This document shows, in pieces, positions 54,671 to 64,000 of a DNA stretch of 64,000 nt. The stretch lies in contig CALUYH010000005.1 in NCBI GenBank assembly GCA_944324965.1, positions 1 through 64,000 of the forward strand. The letters are read 5' to 3'. This DNA is from Candidatus Avelusimicrobium gallinaceum (GTDB lineage Bacteria; Elusimicrobiota; Elusimicrobia; Elusimicrobiales; Elusimicrobiaceae). The notes beneath the pieces are model-generated. The model did not search any database and was not told the origin of the DNA. It saw only the letters and a list, made by a program, of their open reading frames with translations. Position numbers and translations under genes: made by a program. Within the stretch, counting starts at the first letter, position 1, and each line of letters opens with the position of its first letter.

Positions 54671-57190
54671 ATGAGTGAAGAATTAAACAACCAGCCCCAA
54701 GCCCAAAACACCAATGTGGACTTGTTTGGCAACATCCAACAGCGCGACATCGCGGGCGAAATGCGCTCGTACTATATTGACTACGCGATGAGCGTTATCG
54801 TCGGGCGCGCCCTGCCCGACGTGCGCGACGGCCTAAAGCCGGTGCACCGCCGCGTGTTGTATTCCATGAACGAAATGGGCTTAAAATACAATAAACCGTA
54901 CAAAAAATCCGCGCGTGTCGTGGGTGATGTGTTAGGTAAATACCACCCGCACGGCGACAGTGCCGTGTACGATACGCTGGTGCGTATGGTGCAGGATTTC
55001 TCCCTCAGAAAACCGCTGATTGACGGGCAGGGCAACTTCGGCTCCATTGACGGCGACTCCGCCGCCGCTATGCGTTATACCGAATGCCGCCTGCAGCGCA
55101 TTTCCGAAGAAATGCTGGGCGATTTGGATAAAGACACCGTCAAAATGATCCCCAACTACGACGGTTCGCTGATGGAACCTTCCGTGCTGCCGGCCAAACT
55201 GCCGGCGCTGTTGGTCAACGGTTCGTCCGGTATCGCCGTAGGTATGGCCACCAACATTCCCACCCATAACTTGGGCGAAGTGTGCGACGGCATCATCGCC
55301 TACATTCACAACCCGGATATCTCCACCAAAGAGATGATGAAAATCATCAAAGGGCCCGATTTCCCGACGGGCGCCATCATCCGCGGCACCAAAGGCATTT
55401 ACGAATACTTTGAAACGGGCCACGGCAGTGTGAAGGTGCAGGCCAAGACCGAAATTGAAGAACGCAAAAACGGCCGCGAAGCCATCATCGTCACCGCTAT
55501 TCCGTACCAGGTCAACAAAACGGCGCTGATTGAAAGCATCGTCGGATTGGTACGCGATAAAAAAGTGACGGACATTTCCGACATTCGCGACGAGTCGGAC
55601 CGCCGCGGGATGCGCCTGGTGATTGAAGTAAAACGCGACGGCAACGCCCAAGTGGTGCTCAACCACCTCTTCAAGCACACCCAGCTGCAAACGTCCTTCC
55701 CGGTCAATATGCTGGCCATTGTGGACGGCCGCCCGCGCGTGCTTTCCTTGAAAGAAGTGATGAAGGCCTACGTCAAACACCGCCAGGAAATCATCACCAA
55801 CCGCACGAAATTTGATTTAAACAAAGCCCAAAAGCGCGAACACGTGTTAAACGGCTTGCTCGTGGCCATTGCCAATATGGACGAAGTGGTCGCCATCATC
55901 CGCAAAGCCAAAGACCCGACGGAAGCCAAGTTCACATTGATGGCGCGGTTTACGCTTTCGGAAGTGCAGGCCCAGGCCATTTTGGATATGCGCTTGCACC
56001 AGCTGACCCAACTGTCCGCACTGGCGATTGAAAACGAACGCAAAGATTTGCTCAAATTGATTGCCGACTTGCAGGACATTTTGGGCAACCCGCAAAAAAT
56101 TCTGGATATCATCGTAGAAGAACTGCAACAGCTTAAAAAAGACTACGGTGACCCGCGCCGCACGGAAATCGGCCCAGATGTGACGGACTTCTCGATGGAA
56201 GATTTGATTGAAAAAGAAGACGTCGTCATCACCATTTCCAACGACGGCTACGCCAAACGCATTCCGCTCTCTACCTACAAGAGCCAGAACCGCGGCGGCA
56301 AGGGCATCATCGGCAGCAAAACGAAGGAGGAAGACTTTATTGAACACCTGTTCATCACTTCTTCGCACGCGACGATTTTGATGTTCACCAACCGCGGCCG
56401 CGTGTTTGCGCTGCGCGCGTTTGAAATCCCCGAAGGCAACCGTATGTCCAAGGGCAAGGCGATTGTGAACCTGCTGCAATTAACGGGCGAAGAAAAAGTC
56501 ACGTCTGCCGTAGCGATTGAGGAATTTAACCCCAAACACTGCGAAAATACGTACCTGACGATGTGCACCCGCTTCGGCAGCATTAAACGTGTGGAATTGG
56601 GCGAATTTGCCAATATCCGCCGCACGGGCATCATTGCCATCGGCCTGGAAGAAGGCGACGTGTTGGTGGGCGTACAAACCACGCACGGCAAGTCCGACAT
56701 CATCGTGGCCACCAAGCACGGCAAATCCATCCGGTTTGACGAAAACCAGGTGCGCTGCATGGGCCGCCCGGCCAAGGGCGTGCGCGCCATCAACCTGGCG
56801 CAGGGCGATGTGGTCGTGGGGATGGAACAAGCCCCGACGGACGAACCGCAGCCCGATGTGCTCTCCGTCTGCGAAAACGGCTTTGGTAAACGCACGGAAT
56901 TCAGCGAATACAAACGCCAAAACCGCGGCGGGATGGGCGTCATCACCATCAAAACCAGCGCGCGCAACGGGTCGGTCGTCGGTATTAAACTGGTGGACGA
57001 AACGAAAGACTTGATGATCGTCACCGAAAAAGGGATGACCATCCGCGTCCGCTGCGCCGATATCCGCTCCGTCAGCCGCAACGCGCAAGGCGTCACGCTG
57101 GCCAAGCTGGAACCGGGCGACAAGATTGCCCGCATTGCGCCCGTCATCAAAGACGACGCCGAAGAAAACACCGAAGAATCCGCCAAATAA
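54671..57190 (+). CDS. gyrA: DNA gyrase subunit A
   Basis: An 839-residue subunit with catalytic Tyr136 in [10 protein letters not shown]. The C-terminal pinwheel contains a GyrA-box, QNRGGKG (about residues 539-545), with Asn in place of the usual second Arg/Lys, which supports gyrase rather than topoisomerase IV. The quinolone-resistance region reads [15 protein letters not shown] (Ser and Asp at the usual positions). An acidic tail ends the protein. GGAGATATTTGT precedes the ATG. Confidence 0.97.
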   Translation: MSEELNNQPQAQNTNVDLFGNIQQRDIAGEMRSYYIDYAMSVIVGRALPDVRDGLKPVHRRVLYSMNEMGLKYNKPYKKSARVVGDVLGKYHPHGDSAVYDTLVRMVQDFSLRKPLIDGQGNFGSIDGDSAAAMRYTECRLQRISEEMLGDLDKDTVKMIPNYDGSLMEPSVLPAKLPALLVNGSSGIAVGMATNIPTHNLGEVCDGIIAYIHNPDISTKEMMKIIKGPDFPTGAIIRGTKGIYEYFETGHGSVKVQAKTEIEERKNGREAIIVTAIPYQVNKTALIESIVGLVRDKKVTDISDIRDESDRRGMRLVIEVKRDGNAQVVLNHLFKHTQLQTSFPVNMLAIVDGRPRVLSLKEVMKAYVKHRQEIITNRTKFDLNKAQKREHVLNGLLVAIANMDEVVAIIRKAKDPTEAKFTLMARFTLSEVQAQAILDMRLHQLTQLSALAIENERKDLLKLIADLQDILGNPQKILDIIVEELQQLKKDYGDPRRTEIGPDVTDFSMEDLIEKEDVVITISNDGYAKRIPLSTYKSQNRGGKGIIGSKTKEEDFIEHLFITSSHATILMFTNRGRVFALRAFEIPEGNRMSKGKAIVNLLQLTGEEKVTSAVAIEEFNPKHCENTYLTMCTRFGSIKRVELGEFANIRRTGIIAIGLEEGDVLVGVQTTHGKSDIIVATKHGKSIRFDENQVRCMGRPAKGVRAINLAQGDVVVGMEQAPTDEPQPDVLSVCENGFGKRTEFSEYKRQNRGGMGVITIKTSARNGSVVGIKLVDETKDLMIVTEKGMTIRVRCADIRSVSRNAQGVTLAKLEPGDKIARIAPVIKDDAEENTEESAK

Positions 57191-57211
57191 CGCGGGTTCT
57201 GCGGTCCGCTT

Positions 57212-57252
57212 TACTTCCGCCTTTTCCTGAACCGGAAAGGCGGAAGTTTTTT
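57212..57252 (+). terminator. Intrinsic terminator after gyrA
   Basis: ACTTCCGCC / GGCGGAAGT hairpin with TTTTTTT. Confidence 0.88.
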
Positions 57253-57314
57253 TGTGTCAAAAGACCGTTTTTTCAGGCGGCAGCGGCCGGATACTACCGC
57301 GCGGTAAAAAAAGG

Positions 57315-57343
57315 TTTACAACCGCCCCAGAAAGTGCTATAAA
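57315..57343 (+). promoter_or_regulatory. Promoter of the GH13 gene
   Basis: TTTACA (57315-57320), 17-base spacer, TATAAA (57338-57343); the ATG is at 57362 with GGGGAA between. Confidence 0.75.
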
Positions 57344-57361
57344 ATAATAGGGGAATAGGTT

Positions 57362-58825
57362 ATGAGGACAAATCCGCATATTTTGGAAATTAATACGCGC
57401 TCCTGGTTAAAACGCCTGGAAGCGCATTTGGGGCATCCCGTCACGTTAGCCAACGTGCCGGACGAGTATTGGCAACGTGCCAAAGACACCGGGTTTGACG
57501 CCATCTGGCTGATGGGCGTGTGGAAATTGAGCCCGGCCGCCGAGAAAATCGCGCGCGAAAACAAAGAAATTCAGGACCAAATCCGCGCCATTAAGCCCGA
57601 TTTTAAGCCCGAAGACATCACCGCTTCGCCGTACGCCGTGTATGCGTACGAAGTGGATGATTCGCTGGGCGGCAACGCGGCCTTGGCGGCGTTGCGTGCC
57701 AAATTAAACGGGATGGGCATTGCGCTGTTGCTGGATTTTGTGGGCAACCACACCGCCATAGACAGCCCGACCGTCAATTCCGACCCGGATTTGTACATCA
57801 ACACCGGAAAACAAGCGCCGGCCACCCACAAGGATTGGTTCTTCCAAAATGCCCAGGGCGTGTATATTGCCCACGGGCGCGACCCCTATTTTGCTCCGTG
57901 GACGGACACCGCCCAACTGAACTATTTCAACCCGAAAACCCGCCAATTTATGCTTGCCAACCTGTTGCACGTGGCGGATATGTGTGACGGCGTGCGTTGC
58001 GATATGGCCATGTTGTCCTTAAACAAAGTACAGCGCGACACGTGGTGGGAATTTATCGGCGGGAATCTGCCGAAAGAAGAATTTTGGAGCCAGGCTTTAA
58101 CTGCCGTACACGAAAAACACCCCGAATTTATCTTCATCGCCGAAGTGTACTGGGGCCTGGAATGGGACATCCAGGAAATGGGTTTTGACTACACGTACGA
58201 TAAAGTGCTTTATGACCGCCTGCGCTTTTCCACGCCGGAAAACATCAAAGCCCACTTGGGCGCGGAACACCTGTTCCAGATGCGCTCTATCCGCTTTACC
58301 GCCAACCACGACGAAGAAGAAAGTTTAAAAGCGTTCGGAAAGGAAAAATCCCTCGCCGCCAGCACTATTATTGCCACACTGCCCGGCGCGCGGATGTTCC
58401 ACTTGTTCCAGCTGCTGGGCCGCCCGGCCAGAATGCCGATTCAGTACATCAAAGACGACTTCAAAGAAAATAAAGAAGTGTCGGACTACTACGTGAAACT
58501 CTTGCATATCGCGTCGGACCCGGCTTTCCACGGCGGGCAATGGTCCCTGCGGGATATTGCTCCCGCCGGAATGGGGGACGATTCTAACCGCAACATTTTG
58601 GCTTGGCAGTGGAAACAGCGCAATACGGGCAAAATGATTGTGATTAACTACAGCAGTGCCCCCGCCAAAGGCCGCCTGTCCATGAAGGGCGTCTACGGCC
58701 CGGGCAGCCATGTGGTGGAAGAACTGACCGGCGAGAAAATCACCGTCACGCCGGATATGCTCTCACAAGGCTGCGAATTGCAGTTAAAGCCGTACGAAAG
58801 CAAAATTTTTACGTACACGGTTTAA
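57362..58825 (+). CDS. Alpha-amylase family (GH13) glycosidase, cytoplasmic
   Basis: A 487-residue TIM-barrel enzyme without a signal peptide. Catalytic residues fit GH13: nucleophile D214 in GVRCDMAML, acid/base E261 in FIAEVYWG and D317 in TANHDEEE; the first conserved region is LLLDFVGNHT. It may act on glycogen-like or oligosaccharide substrates, or on a phosphorylated or maltosyl donor; I cannot choose. It stands alone, with its own promoter and terminator. Confidence 0.9.
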   Translation: MRTNPHILEINTRSWLKRLEAHLGHPVTLANVPDEYWQRAKDTGFDAIWLMGVWKLSPAAEKIARENKEIQDQIRAIKPDFKPEDITASPYAVYAYEVDDSLGGNAALAALRAKLNGMGIALLLDFVGNHTAIDSPTVNSDPDLYINTGKQAPATHKDWFFQNAQGVYIAHGRDPYFAPWTDTAQLNYFNPKTRQFMLANLLHVADMCDGVRCDMAMLSLNKVQRDTWWEFIGGNLPKEEFWSQALTAVHEKHPEFIFIAEVYWGLEWDIQEMGFDYTYDKVLYDRLRFSTPENIKAHLGAEHLFQMRSIRFTANHDEEESLKAFGKEKSLAASTIIATLPGARMFHLFQLLGRPARMPIQYIKDDFKENKEVSDYYVKLLHIASDPAFHGGQWSLRDIAPAGMGDDSNRNILAWQWKQRNTGKMIVINYSSAPAKGRLSMKGVYGPGSHVVEELTGEKITVTPDMLSQGCELQLKPYESKIFTYTV

Positions 58826-58832
58826 CCGATTC

Positions 58833-58864
58833 AAACCCCGCCGAAAGGCGGGGTTTTCTTTTCT
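58833..58864 (+). terminator. Intrinsic terminator after the GH13 gene
   Basis: AACCCCGCC / GGCGGGGTT hairpin with a T-rich tail. Confidence 0.88.
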
Positions 58865-58865
58865 C

Positions 58866-59105
58866 TTCCGCCCGGCGCGGGGCCACGGAGCCTTTACGGC
58901 CGTTTCGTCCGTGCCGGGGGGGAGAGGAACGGAAATTGGCGCCTCCGGCACAGCTTGCGCGGGGACGTTGGTCCGCGCCCGTCGGTCGGGGGCGCGCTCC
59001 TCGTACGGCGGGGCGAAAAACTTCCCGCATGGGCTCCAGATTTAATACAATAAAAGAAAGAGAATTTTCGTGCGGGGAGCGATAGCTTTTTTGCCGAAAG
59101 TTTTT
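58866..59105. other. Non-coding region upstream of the atp operon, with a very GC-rich part
   Basis: The first 165 bases (to about 59030) are much richer in G and C than the flanks and can form several stems, for example CACGGA / TCCGTG and CGCGCCC / GGGCGCG. The rest is AT-rich with a TACAAT box at 59046-59051. Open frames through it lack ribosome binding sites and family features. No known RNA class was recognised. Confidence 0.45.
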
Positions 59106-59136
59106 TATAATATAAGTATATTTACCGCTCGGTAAA
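59106..59136 (+). promoter_or_regulatory. atp operon leader: -10-like box and 7-bp palindrome
   Basis: TATAAT at 59106-59111, then TTTACCG-CT-CGGTAAA at 59121-59136, a perfect inverted repeat just before the GGGGG ribosome binding site. It could be an operator or an mRNA hairpin controlling the first atp gene. Confidence 0.5.
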
Positions 59137-59151
59137 CAACCGGGGGAATTT

Positions 59152-59409
59152 ATGGCGTTGGGACCTTTCAGCAAACAGGACCATTTGCAAATCACCACCC
59201 TAGGGCTGGAATTTGCCGTTTCGGAAATTTTAGGCGTATGGGCGGGCTTTTGGGCGGACAAAAAGCTGGGGTCATTCCCGTGGGGGGTAATTGCCGGTGC
59301 GGCCGCCGGGTTTGCGCTGGGGTTTTACCAAATCCTGCGCGCGGCCAGACAAATGACGCTGGACAACGCTAAATTAAAAAAGGCAGAAAATAAAGATGGA
59401 CGTCGTTGA
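59152..59409 (+). CDS. AtpZ/AtpI-type ATP synthase assembly protein
   Basis: An 85-residue protein with two membrane segments (about 22-36 and 42-62) separated by a short loop, GVWAGFWADKKLGSFPWGVIAGAAAGFALGFYQILRAAR, the pattern of AtpZ-like proteins found at the head of atp operons. Such proteins help c-ring assembly or transport magnesium. It overlaps atpB by 14 bases. Confidence 0.78.
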   Translation: MALGPFSKQDHLQITTLGLEFAVSEILGVWAGFWADKKLGSFPWGVIAGAAAGFALGFYQILRAARQMTLDNAKLKKAENKDGRR

Positions 59410-60157
59410 AATTATTTCTCATCACATTTTGGACCACGACTGGGGGGTCACCCTCGGCGGGTTTCGTCTTCCGATTACCACGCACACGGTTACTTTGTTT
59501 GCCGTAAGCCTTGTGCTTTTGTTTGGATTGCACTGGATTTCGCTGGGCCGCAAAAGCCGCACGGGCCGCCTGCTGACCACGCTTAGCGAAGAATACGTGG
59601 CCTTCATCCGCGACGGCATGGTGCTGCCCAATATGGGCGAAGAAGGGCGCCGCTTTCTGCCGTATTTCTGCACGCTGTTTTTGTTCGTGCTATTCTGCGC
59701 GCTGGCGGGGTTGATTCCGAATGTAAAAACCGCCACTTCCAACATTTCCGTCACCGCCGCTTTGGCTTTATGCTCCGGCGGACTTATTTTGTATTGCGGG
59801 CTTAAATTTCACGGGTTTATCGGGTTTTTAAAAGGCTTTGTGCCGTCCGGCACGCCGGGTTGGCTGGTGCCGTTATTGTTCCCGCTGGAAGTGTTGAGCT
59901 TGATCATCAAAGTATGTGTACTGGCCATCCGTTTGTTTGCCAATATGCTTTCGGGGCATATGGTACTGATTTGTTTGCTGTTAATTATTTTTATTGTAGG
60001 ACAAATGCACATTGCGGCCGGAGCCGGGGCGTTTTTGCCGGCGATGGCGCTGGAATTGTTTATGACGTGCCTGGAGCTGTTGGTGGCGTTTTTGCAGGCG
60101 TATGTGTTCACGCTGCTCACCAGCATTTTTGCGGGCTCGGTCATTCACACGCATTGA
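59396..60157 (+). CDS. atpB: ATP synthase subunit a
   Basis: A 253-residue membrane subunit with about six helices forming the proton half-channels. The essential Arg is in LAIRLFANMLSGHMV, and the C-terminal helix ELLVAFLQAYVFTLLTSIFAGSVI is typical. It overlaps the AtpZ-like gene and precedes atpE. Confidence 0.95.
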   Translation: MDVVEIISHHILDHDWGVTLGGFRLPITTHTVTLFAVSLVLLFGLHWISLGRKSRTGRLLTTLSEEYVAFIRDGMVLPNMGEEGRRFLPYFCTLFLFVLFCALAGLIPNVKTATSNISVTAALALCSGGLILYCGLKFHGFIGFLKGFVPSGTPGWLVPLLFPLEVLSLIIKVCVLAIRLFANMLSGHMVLICLLLIIFIVGQMHIAAGAGAFLPAMALELFMTCLELLVAFLQAYVFTLLTSIFAGSVIHTH

Positions 60158-60205
60158 TTTAAAAAATCTACTAAAACGGGGTTTACCCCAAAAGGAGAAT
60201 AACGT

Positions 60206-60436
60206 ATGGAACTCGTAGCACTGAAATACATCGCCGCCGGTATTGGCGCGGGACTCACCGTGATTGGTGCGGGTCTTGGTTTGGGTAAAATCGGTAATGC
60301 GGCCCTGGAAGGTACGGCCCGCCAACCGGAAGCCGGTTCCGATTTGCGCTCTACGATGATTATCATTGCCGCGTTGTTGGAAGGTGCCGCCATGTTGGGT
60401 CTGGTCATCTGCCTGTTGACGCTGGTACTCAAATAA
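60206..60436 (+). CDS. atpE: ATP synthase subunit c
   Basis: A 76-residue hairpin of two membrane helices with the RQPEA loop (39-43). The ion-binding carboxylate is Glu59 in AALLEGAAM. The residues that give sodium binding in Ilyobacter (Gln32 and Ser66 there) correspond to Leu26 and Gly60 here, so the ring is predicted to carry protons. GGAG precedes the ATG. Confidence 0.95.
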   Translation: MELVALKYIAAGIGAGLTVIGAGLGLGKIGNAALEGTARQPEAGSDLRSTMIIIAALLEGAAMLGLVICLLTLVLK

Positions 60437-60455
60437 ACCATCGGGAAGTGCGCGT

Positions 60456-60950
60456 ATGGAAAATTTGTTAAAGCCGGACTACGGCGTGTTGGTGTTAACC
60501 ATCTGCAACTTTCTGCTGCTGGTGTATTTGCTTAAAAAGTTCGCGTGGAACCGCATTATCGGCGGGTTGGAACAGCGCGAAAAGCAAATAGCCGACGATA
60601 AGCAGCAGGCGCAGGACGCCCGCGCCGCCGCGGAAACACTCAAACGCGAATTGGACGAAAAACTGGCCCAAATCTCGGATGAAGCCTCCAAAAAGATGGC
60701 CGAAGCCGTAAAACTGGGCGAAACGCAAAAAGAACAAATCCTGGCCGCCGCCAAGGAACAATCCGAACGGCTGCTGGAACAGGCCAAAACGCAAATTGAA
60801 GCGGAAAAGAACAAAGCCCTGGCCGACGTACGCGGCGAAATTGCCCGCACGGCGGTGCTGGCTGCCTCCAAGGTAGTGCAGCAGCAAATGAGCGAAGAAT
60901 CCGCCCAGCACGTAGTGGACCGCGTGTTGCAGGAAATTAAAGCGAAGTAA
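60456..60950 (+). CDS. atpF: ATP synthase subunit b
   Basis: A 164-residue stator subunit: one N-terminal membrane helix (about 8-26) followed by a long charged coiled coil rich in Ala, Lys and Glu. It lies between atpE and atpH as usual. Confidence 0.93.
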   Translation: MENLLKPDYGVLVLTICNFLLLVYLLKKFAWNRIIGGLEQREKQIADDKQQAQDARAAAETLKRELDEKLAQISDEASKKMAEAVKLGETQKEQILAAAKEQSERLLEQAKTQIEAEKNKALADVRGEIARTAVLAASKVVQQQMSEESAQHVVDRVLQEIKAK

Positions 60951-60954
60951 CGAT

Positions 60955-61482
60955 ATGAACAGTTCAGACAGAATAGCGGTGCAGCGTTACGCCGCCGCTT
61001 ACGACGGGTTAAGCACCACCGACGAACAGGCCGTCCGCCGCGCCGAAGATTTGCGCGCCGCCGCCCGTGCGTTGGATGCCGTGCGCACGTATATGACCAG
61101 CCCGCGCGTAAAGACGCAGCAAAAAAAGCAAACCGTCCGCGCCGCTTTGCAGCAGGCGCCGGACACGGCGTCGTTTATCGAACTGTTGATTGACGCCAAA
61201 CGGTACGCGCTTTTGGATGCCGTTACCCGCCGGGTGGGGGAATTGTTGGATAACCGGCTGGGCATTGTGCGGGCGGAGGTTGTGTCGGCCCGTGCGTTAA
61301 GCGCCGCGCAGCAAAAAGAAACGCAAGAGGCTCTTTCGTCGCGCTACGGCGGACGGGTGGAAGCGGTTTTTACGGTGGACCCCGCGCTGTTAGGCGGGCT
61401 GAAAATCCGCTGCCGGGGCGAACTGATAGACGGCAGCCTGCAGGGGCGTCTAGCCAAGCTGCAGGAAGAATTGACACATTAA
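60955..61482 (+). CDS. atpH: ATP synthase subunit delta
   Basis: A 175-residue stator cap protein: helical N-terminal domain (RIAVQRYAAAYDGL...), then FIELLIDAKRYALLDAV and a C-terminal part with GLKIRCRGELIDGSLQGRLAKLQEEL, the conserved delta ending. It connects subunit b to the alpha subunits. Confidence 0.93.
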   Translation: MNSSDRIAVQRYAAAYDGLSTTDEQAVRRAEDLRAAARALDAVRTYMTSPRVKTQQKKQTVRAALQQAPDTASFIELLIDAKRYALLDAVTRRVGELLDNRLGIVRAEVVSARALSAAQQKETQEALSSRYGGRVEAVFTVDPALLGGLKIRCRGELIDGSLQGRLAKLQEELTH

Positions 61483-61494
61483 TACGGTAGCAAT

Positions 61495-63030
61495 ATGGCA
61501 ATTAGACCAGAAGAAATAACCAACATCATCAAAGAAAAGATTGAGCATTTTGACACTTCGGCCGACGTAAACGAAGTGGGCACCGTCATCCAAGTGGGCG
61601 ACGGCATTGCCCGCGTGCACGGCTTGAACCACGTCAAGGCTTCGGAACTGGTGGATTTCGGGAACGGCGTGAAAGGTATGGCGCTGAACCTGGAATACGA
61701 CAACGTGGGCTGCGTGCTCATGGGGCCGGACCACTTGGTGCACGAAGGCGACACCGTCAAACGCACCGGCGAGGTAATCAGCATTCCCGTCGGCGCGGAT
61801 ATGATCGGCCGCGTGGTGGACCCGCTGGGCAACGCGTTGGACGGCAAAGGCGCGATTAAGACCGACAAAGTCATGCCGCTGGACATTGTAGCCCCCGGCA
61901 TTATTGACCGCCAGCCCGTCAAACAGCCGTTGCAAACCGGTATCAAAGCCATTGACGCCATGGTGCCGATCGGCAAAGGTCAGCGCGAGTTAATCATCGG
62001 CGACCGCCAGACCGGTAAAACCGCCATCGCGGTGGACGCTATTATCAACCAAAAGAACATCCCCGCGTCCGAACGCTGCATCTGCATTTACGTGGCCATC
62101 GGCCAAAAGCAGAGCACGGTGGCGCAAGTCGTCAAAACGCTGACGGATTTCGGCGCGATGGGCTACACGATTGTCGTGTCGGCCACCGCTTCGGACCCGG
62201 CCTCCCTTTTGTACATCGCCCCGTATGCGGGCTGCGCCATCGGCGAATACTTTATGTGGCAGGGCAAAGACGTGCTGATCGTGTACGACGATCTTTCCAA
62301 GCACGCCCAGGCGTACCGTCAGATGTCCTTGCTGCTGCGCCGTCCGCCAGGCCGCGAAGCGTACCCCGGCGACGTGTTCTACTTGCATTCCAGATTGTTG
62401 GAACGCGCCTGCAAACTGTCCAACGAAAACGGCGGCGGTTCTATCACCGCGCTGCCTATCATTGAAACGCAGGCCAACGACGTGTCCGCCTATATTCCGA
62501 CGAACGTCATTTCCATTACGGACGGACAGATTTACCTGGAAAGCAGCTTGTTTTTAAGCGGTATCAAACCGGCTATTAACGTGGGGTTGTCCGTCTCGCG
62601 TGTAGGCGGTTCGGCCCAGCGCAAAACCATGCGCAAAGTGGCCGGTACCTTGCGTATCGACTTGTCCCAGTACCAGGAACTGGCGGGCTTTGCCCAGTTC
62701 GGTTCGGAACTGGATAAAGAATCCCAGCGCCAAATTGCCCGCGGCAAACGCATGACGGAACTCTTAAAACAGAACCAATATGCGCCGCTGAAAGTGGGCG
62801 AAGAAGTGCTGGTGCTGTACGCCGGCGTGCACGGCTACTTGGACGGAGTGGAAGTCAGCGATGTGCTGGAATACGAAAAACAGCTGTTGGCTTTTGTCCG
62901 CGCCAAACGGCCCGAAGTGCTGGATACGCTCAATGCGGCCAACGAACTGACCAAAGATGTGGAAGAAAAAATCGTCAGCACGCTGGACGAATTTAAAACG
63001 GTTTTCAAACCTGCCAAACAGGAGAACTAA
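61495..63030 (+). CDS. atpA: ATP synthase subunit alpha
   Basis: A 511-residue F1 subunit with P-loop GDRQTGKT (169-176), the conserved [38 protein letters not shown] segment and the arginine finger in [17 protein letters not shown]. The stop is followed at once by the epimerase ATG; atpG comes only after that gene. Confidence 0.98.
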   Translation: MAIRPEEITNIIKEKIEHFDTSADVNEVGTVIQVGDGIARVHGLNHVKASELVDFGNGVKGMALNLEYDNVGCVLMGPDHLVHEGDTVKRTGEVISIPVGADMIGRVVDPLGNALDGKGAIKTDKVMPLDIVAPGIIDRQPVKQPLQTGIKAIDAMVPIGKGQRELIIGDRQTGKTAIAVDAIINQKNIPASERCICIYVAIGQKQSTVAQVVKTLTDFGAMGYTIVVSATASDPASLLYIAPYAGCAIGEYFMWQGKDVLIVYDDLSKHAQAYRQMSLLLRRPPGREAYPGDVFYLHSRLLERACKLSNENGGGSITALPIIETQANDVSAYIPTNVISITDGQIYLESSLFLSGIKPAINVGLSVSRVGGSAQRKTMRKVAGTLRIDLSQYQELAGFAQFGSELDKESQRQIARGKRMTELLKQNQYAPLKVGEEVLVLYAGVHGYLDGVEVSDVLEYEKQLLAFVRAKRPEVLDTLNAANELTKDVEEKIVSTLDEFKTVFKPAKQEN

Positions 63031-63969
63031 ATGGACGCTAAAACGAAAAAGAAATATCTGGTTACCGGCGGCGCCGGGTTCATCGGCAGCAACATTGCCA
63101 AAACCCTGGAAGCCCAAGGCCACGAAGTGACCGTGTTGGATGACTTTTCCAAAAACGGGCATTTCAAAAACTTAATCGGCTTTAAGGGCGACGTCATCAC
63201 CGCGGACTTGTTTGAATACATGCCCACGGATATGTACTTTGACGCCATCTTCCACGAAGCGGCCATCACCGATACCACCGTTATGGACCAAAAAGCCATG
63301 ATGGAACAAAACGTGGAAGCGTTCAAAAACATCCTGAACTTCGCCGCGGAAAACGAAATCAAAAAAGTGATTTACGCTTCTTCCGCCGCCACGTACGGCA
63401 ACGGCCCCGTGCCCAACGTAGAAACGCAGCCCACGCACCCGGAAAACGTGTACGGTTTTTCCAAGGTGATTATGGACAACGTCGCCCGCCAATTTGCGGA
63501 AGACAACCACGATATGACCATCATCGGCCTGCGCTATTTTAACGTGTACGGCCCGGGCGAATACTTTAAGGGAAAAATGGCCAGCATGGTGTACCAGCTG
63601 TACAACCAGATGAAAGCCGGCAAACGCCCGCGCGTATTTAAATATGGCGAACAGCAGCGCGATTTTGTGTACGTAAAAGACATCGTCAAAATCAACCTGT
63701 GCGCGCTGAACAACGGCAAGGAAACCGGCGTCTACAACGCCGCCACCGGCGTCCCGCGCGACTATAACGCCATCATCGCGTGCCTGAACAAAGAACTGGG
63801 CACCAAACTGGAACCCGAATACATTGATAACCCGTATCCGTTCTTCCAGCTGAAAACGCAGGCGGATATGACGCTGGCCAAAGCGAAACTCGGCTATGAG
63901 CCGGACTACTCGCTGGAAGCCGGCATCGCCGACTACGTGTCCATCTTGGAAGGCCGCAACCAGAAATAG
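63031..63969 (+). CDS. hldD: HldD-like NAD(P)-dependent sugar epimerase inside the atp operon
   Basis: A 312-residue short-chain dehydrogenase. The dinucleotide site is VTGGAGFIGSN (about 11-21); the catalytic region is IYASSAATYGNG and NVYGFSKVIMDN (Tyr-x3-Lys); GLRYFNVYGPGEYFKGKMASMVYQLYNQ and QQRDFVYVKDIV match ADP-L-glycero-D-manno-heptose 6-epimerase, which makes the heptose of the lipopolysaccharide core. The ATG follows the atpA stop without a gap, with GGAG at the end of atpA. atpG starts nine bases after its stop, so it lies within the ATP synthase operon. Confidence 0.9.
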   Translation: MDAKTKKKYLVTGGAGFIGSNIAKTLEAQGHEVTVLDDFSKNGHFKNLIGFKGDVITADLFEYMPTDMYFDAIFHEAAITDTTVMDQKAMMEQNVEAFKNILNFAAENEIKKVIYASSAATYGNGPVPNVETQPTHPENVYGFSKVIMDNVARQFAEDNHDMTIIGLRYFNVYGPGEYFKGKMASMVYQLYNQMKAGKRPRVFKYGEQQRDFVYVKDIVKINLCALNNGKETGVYNAATGVPRDYNAIIACLNKELGTKLEPEYIDNPYPFFQLKTQADMTLAKAKLGYEPDYSLEAGIADYVSILEGRNQK

Positions 63970-63978
63970 GATTATTCC

Positions 63979-64000
63979 ATGGAATCACTCAGGGACATAC
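63979..64000 (+). CDS. atpG: ATP synthase subunit gamma, N-terminal start (partial)
   Basis: ATG at 63979 opens MESLRDI, cut by the window edge. This matches the usual start of subunit gamma (M-x-S-L-(K/R)-(D/E)-I), and atpG is the expected gene after atpA. AGGATTATTCC precedes it. Very short, so the call rests on context as much as sequence. Confidence 0.75.

Noticed and set aside
58809-59261. 150-residue minus-strand open frame across the GC-rich island
   Set aside because: Low-complexity Arg/Pro/Ser composition, no ribosome binding site, overlap with the GH13 end and the AtpZ-like start, and opposite direction to all genes nearby.
60206-60436. Sodium-driven ATP synthase
   Set aside because: Subunit c has Glu59 but not the Gln and Ser partners of sodium-binding rings, so proton coupling is more likely.

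Overview
The window is a gene-dense bacterial chromosome segment of moderate GC content (a little above half, judged by eye) and looks like ordinary vertical backbone. It is Gram-negative: there are outer-membrane beta-barrels ending in Phe, lipoproteins, KdsC and HldD. It looks anaerobic: there is a rubredoxin / flavodiiron / desulfoferrodoxin / thiol peroxidase operon and a pyruvoyl arginine decarboxylase. The pilin at 7.8-8.3 kb (GFTLIE followed by a very regular helix), the mixed Firmicutes/Proteobacteria gene orders and the overall style fit a gut-type Elusimicrobiota (Elusimicrobium-like) genome. That placement is inference; no 16S gene is present.

Layout. 0-8 kb: pheST flanked by two small division-type coiled-coil genes, then zapA-rarA-xseA-xseB-tlyA. 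8-12.5 kb: a pilin gene, a decayed tandem-repeat region, then glmU-prs-rplY-pth. 12.6-18.4 kb: rsmE-mtaB and the hrcA-grpE-dnaK heat-shock operon behind a CIRCE-regulated promoter. 18.5-26 kb: tatD with two envelope proteins, infC-rpmI-rplT with leader structures, a lipoprotein, a DUF2807 protein, nusB-ligA. 26-33 kb: four overlapping minus-strand genes (M3 peptidase, type II pantothenate kinase, squalene/phytoene synthase family, TPR protein), then putrescine synthesis. 33-41.5 kb: two barrel paralogues, a TPR protein, serS, a CsgG-like lipoprotein, kdsC, two transporter-like proteins and a DegT aminotransferase. 41.8-45.8 kb: parB-parA, three parS-like sites, lepB, a glycosyltransferase. 46-48.8 kb: the oxygen/peroxide defence operon. 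49.1-57.2 kb: replication origin region dnaA-oriC-dnaN-DUF721-gyrB-gyrA. 57.4-58.8 kb: a GH13 glycosidase. 59.1-64 kb: the F-type ATP synthase operon, interrupted by an HldD-like epimerase between atpA and atpG.

The origin lies at about 50.6 kb, in the dnaA-dnaN gap. To its right all genes run on the plus strand. To its left, down to about 42 kb, all run on the minus strand, so transcription follows replication in both directions. parAB and the parS cluster lie about 6-7 kb left of the origin, as expected for chromosome segregation.

I found no CRISPR array, insertion sequence, prophage, tRNA or rRNA, and no obvious new multi-gene defence or mobile system. The most interesting signals are regulatory or structural: (i) at least eight genes whose start codon sits only 6-9 nt after a -10 box, pointing to leaderless mRNAs; (ii) a decayed about 0.2-kb tandem repeat that still shows two conserved peptides; (iii) a pilin gene whose ATG lies in the loop of a perfect 17-bp hairpin; (iv) a barrel gene whose well-placed start codon is ATA; (v) an altered 18-bp parS palindrome, one copy (core) embedded in coding sequence; (vi) hldD inside the atp operon.
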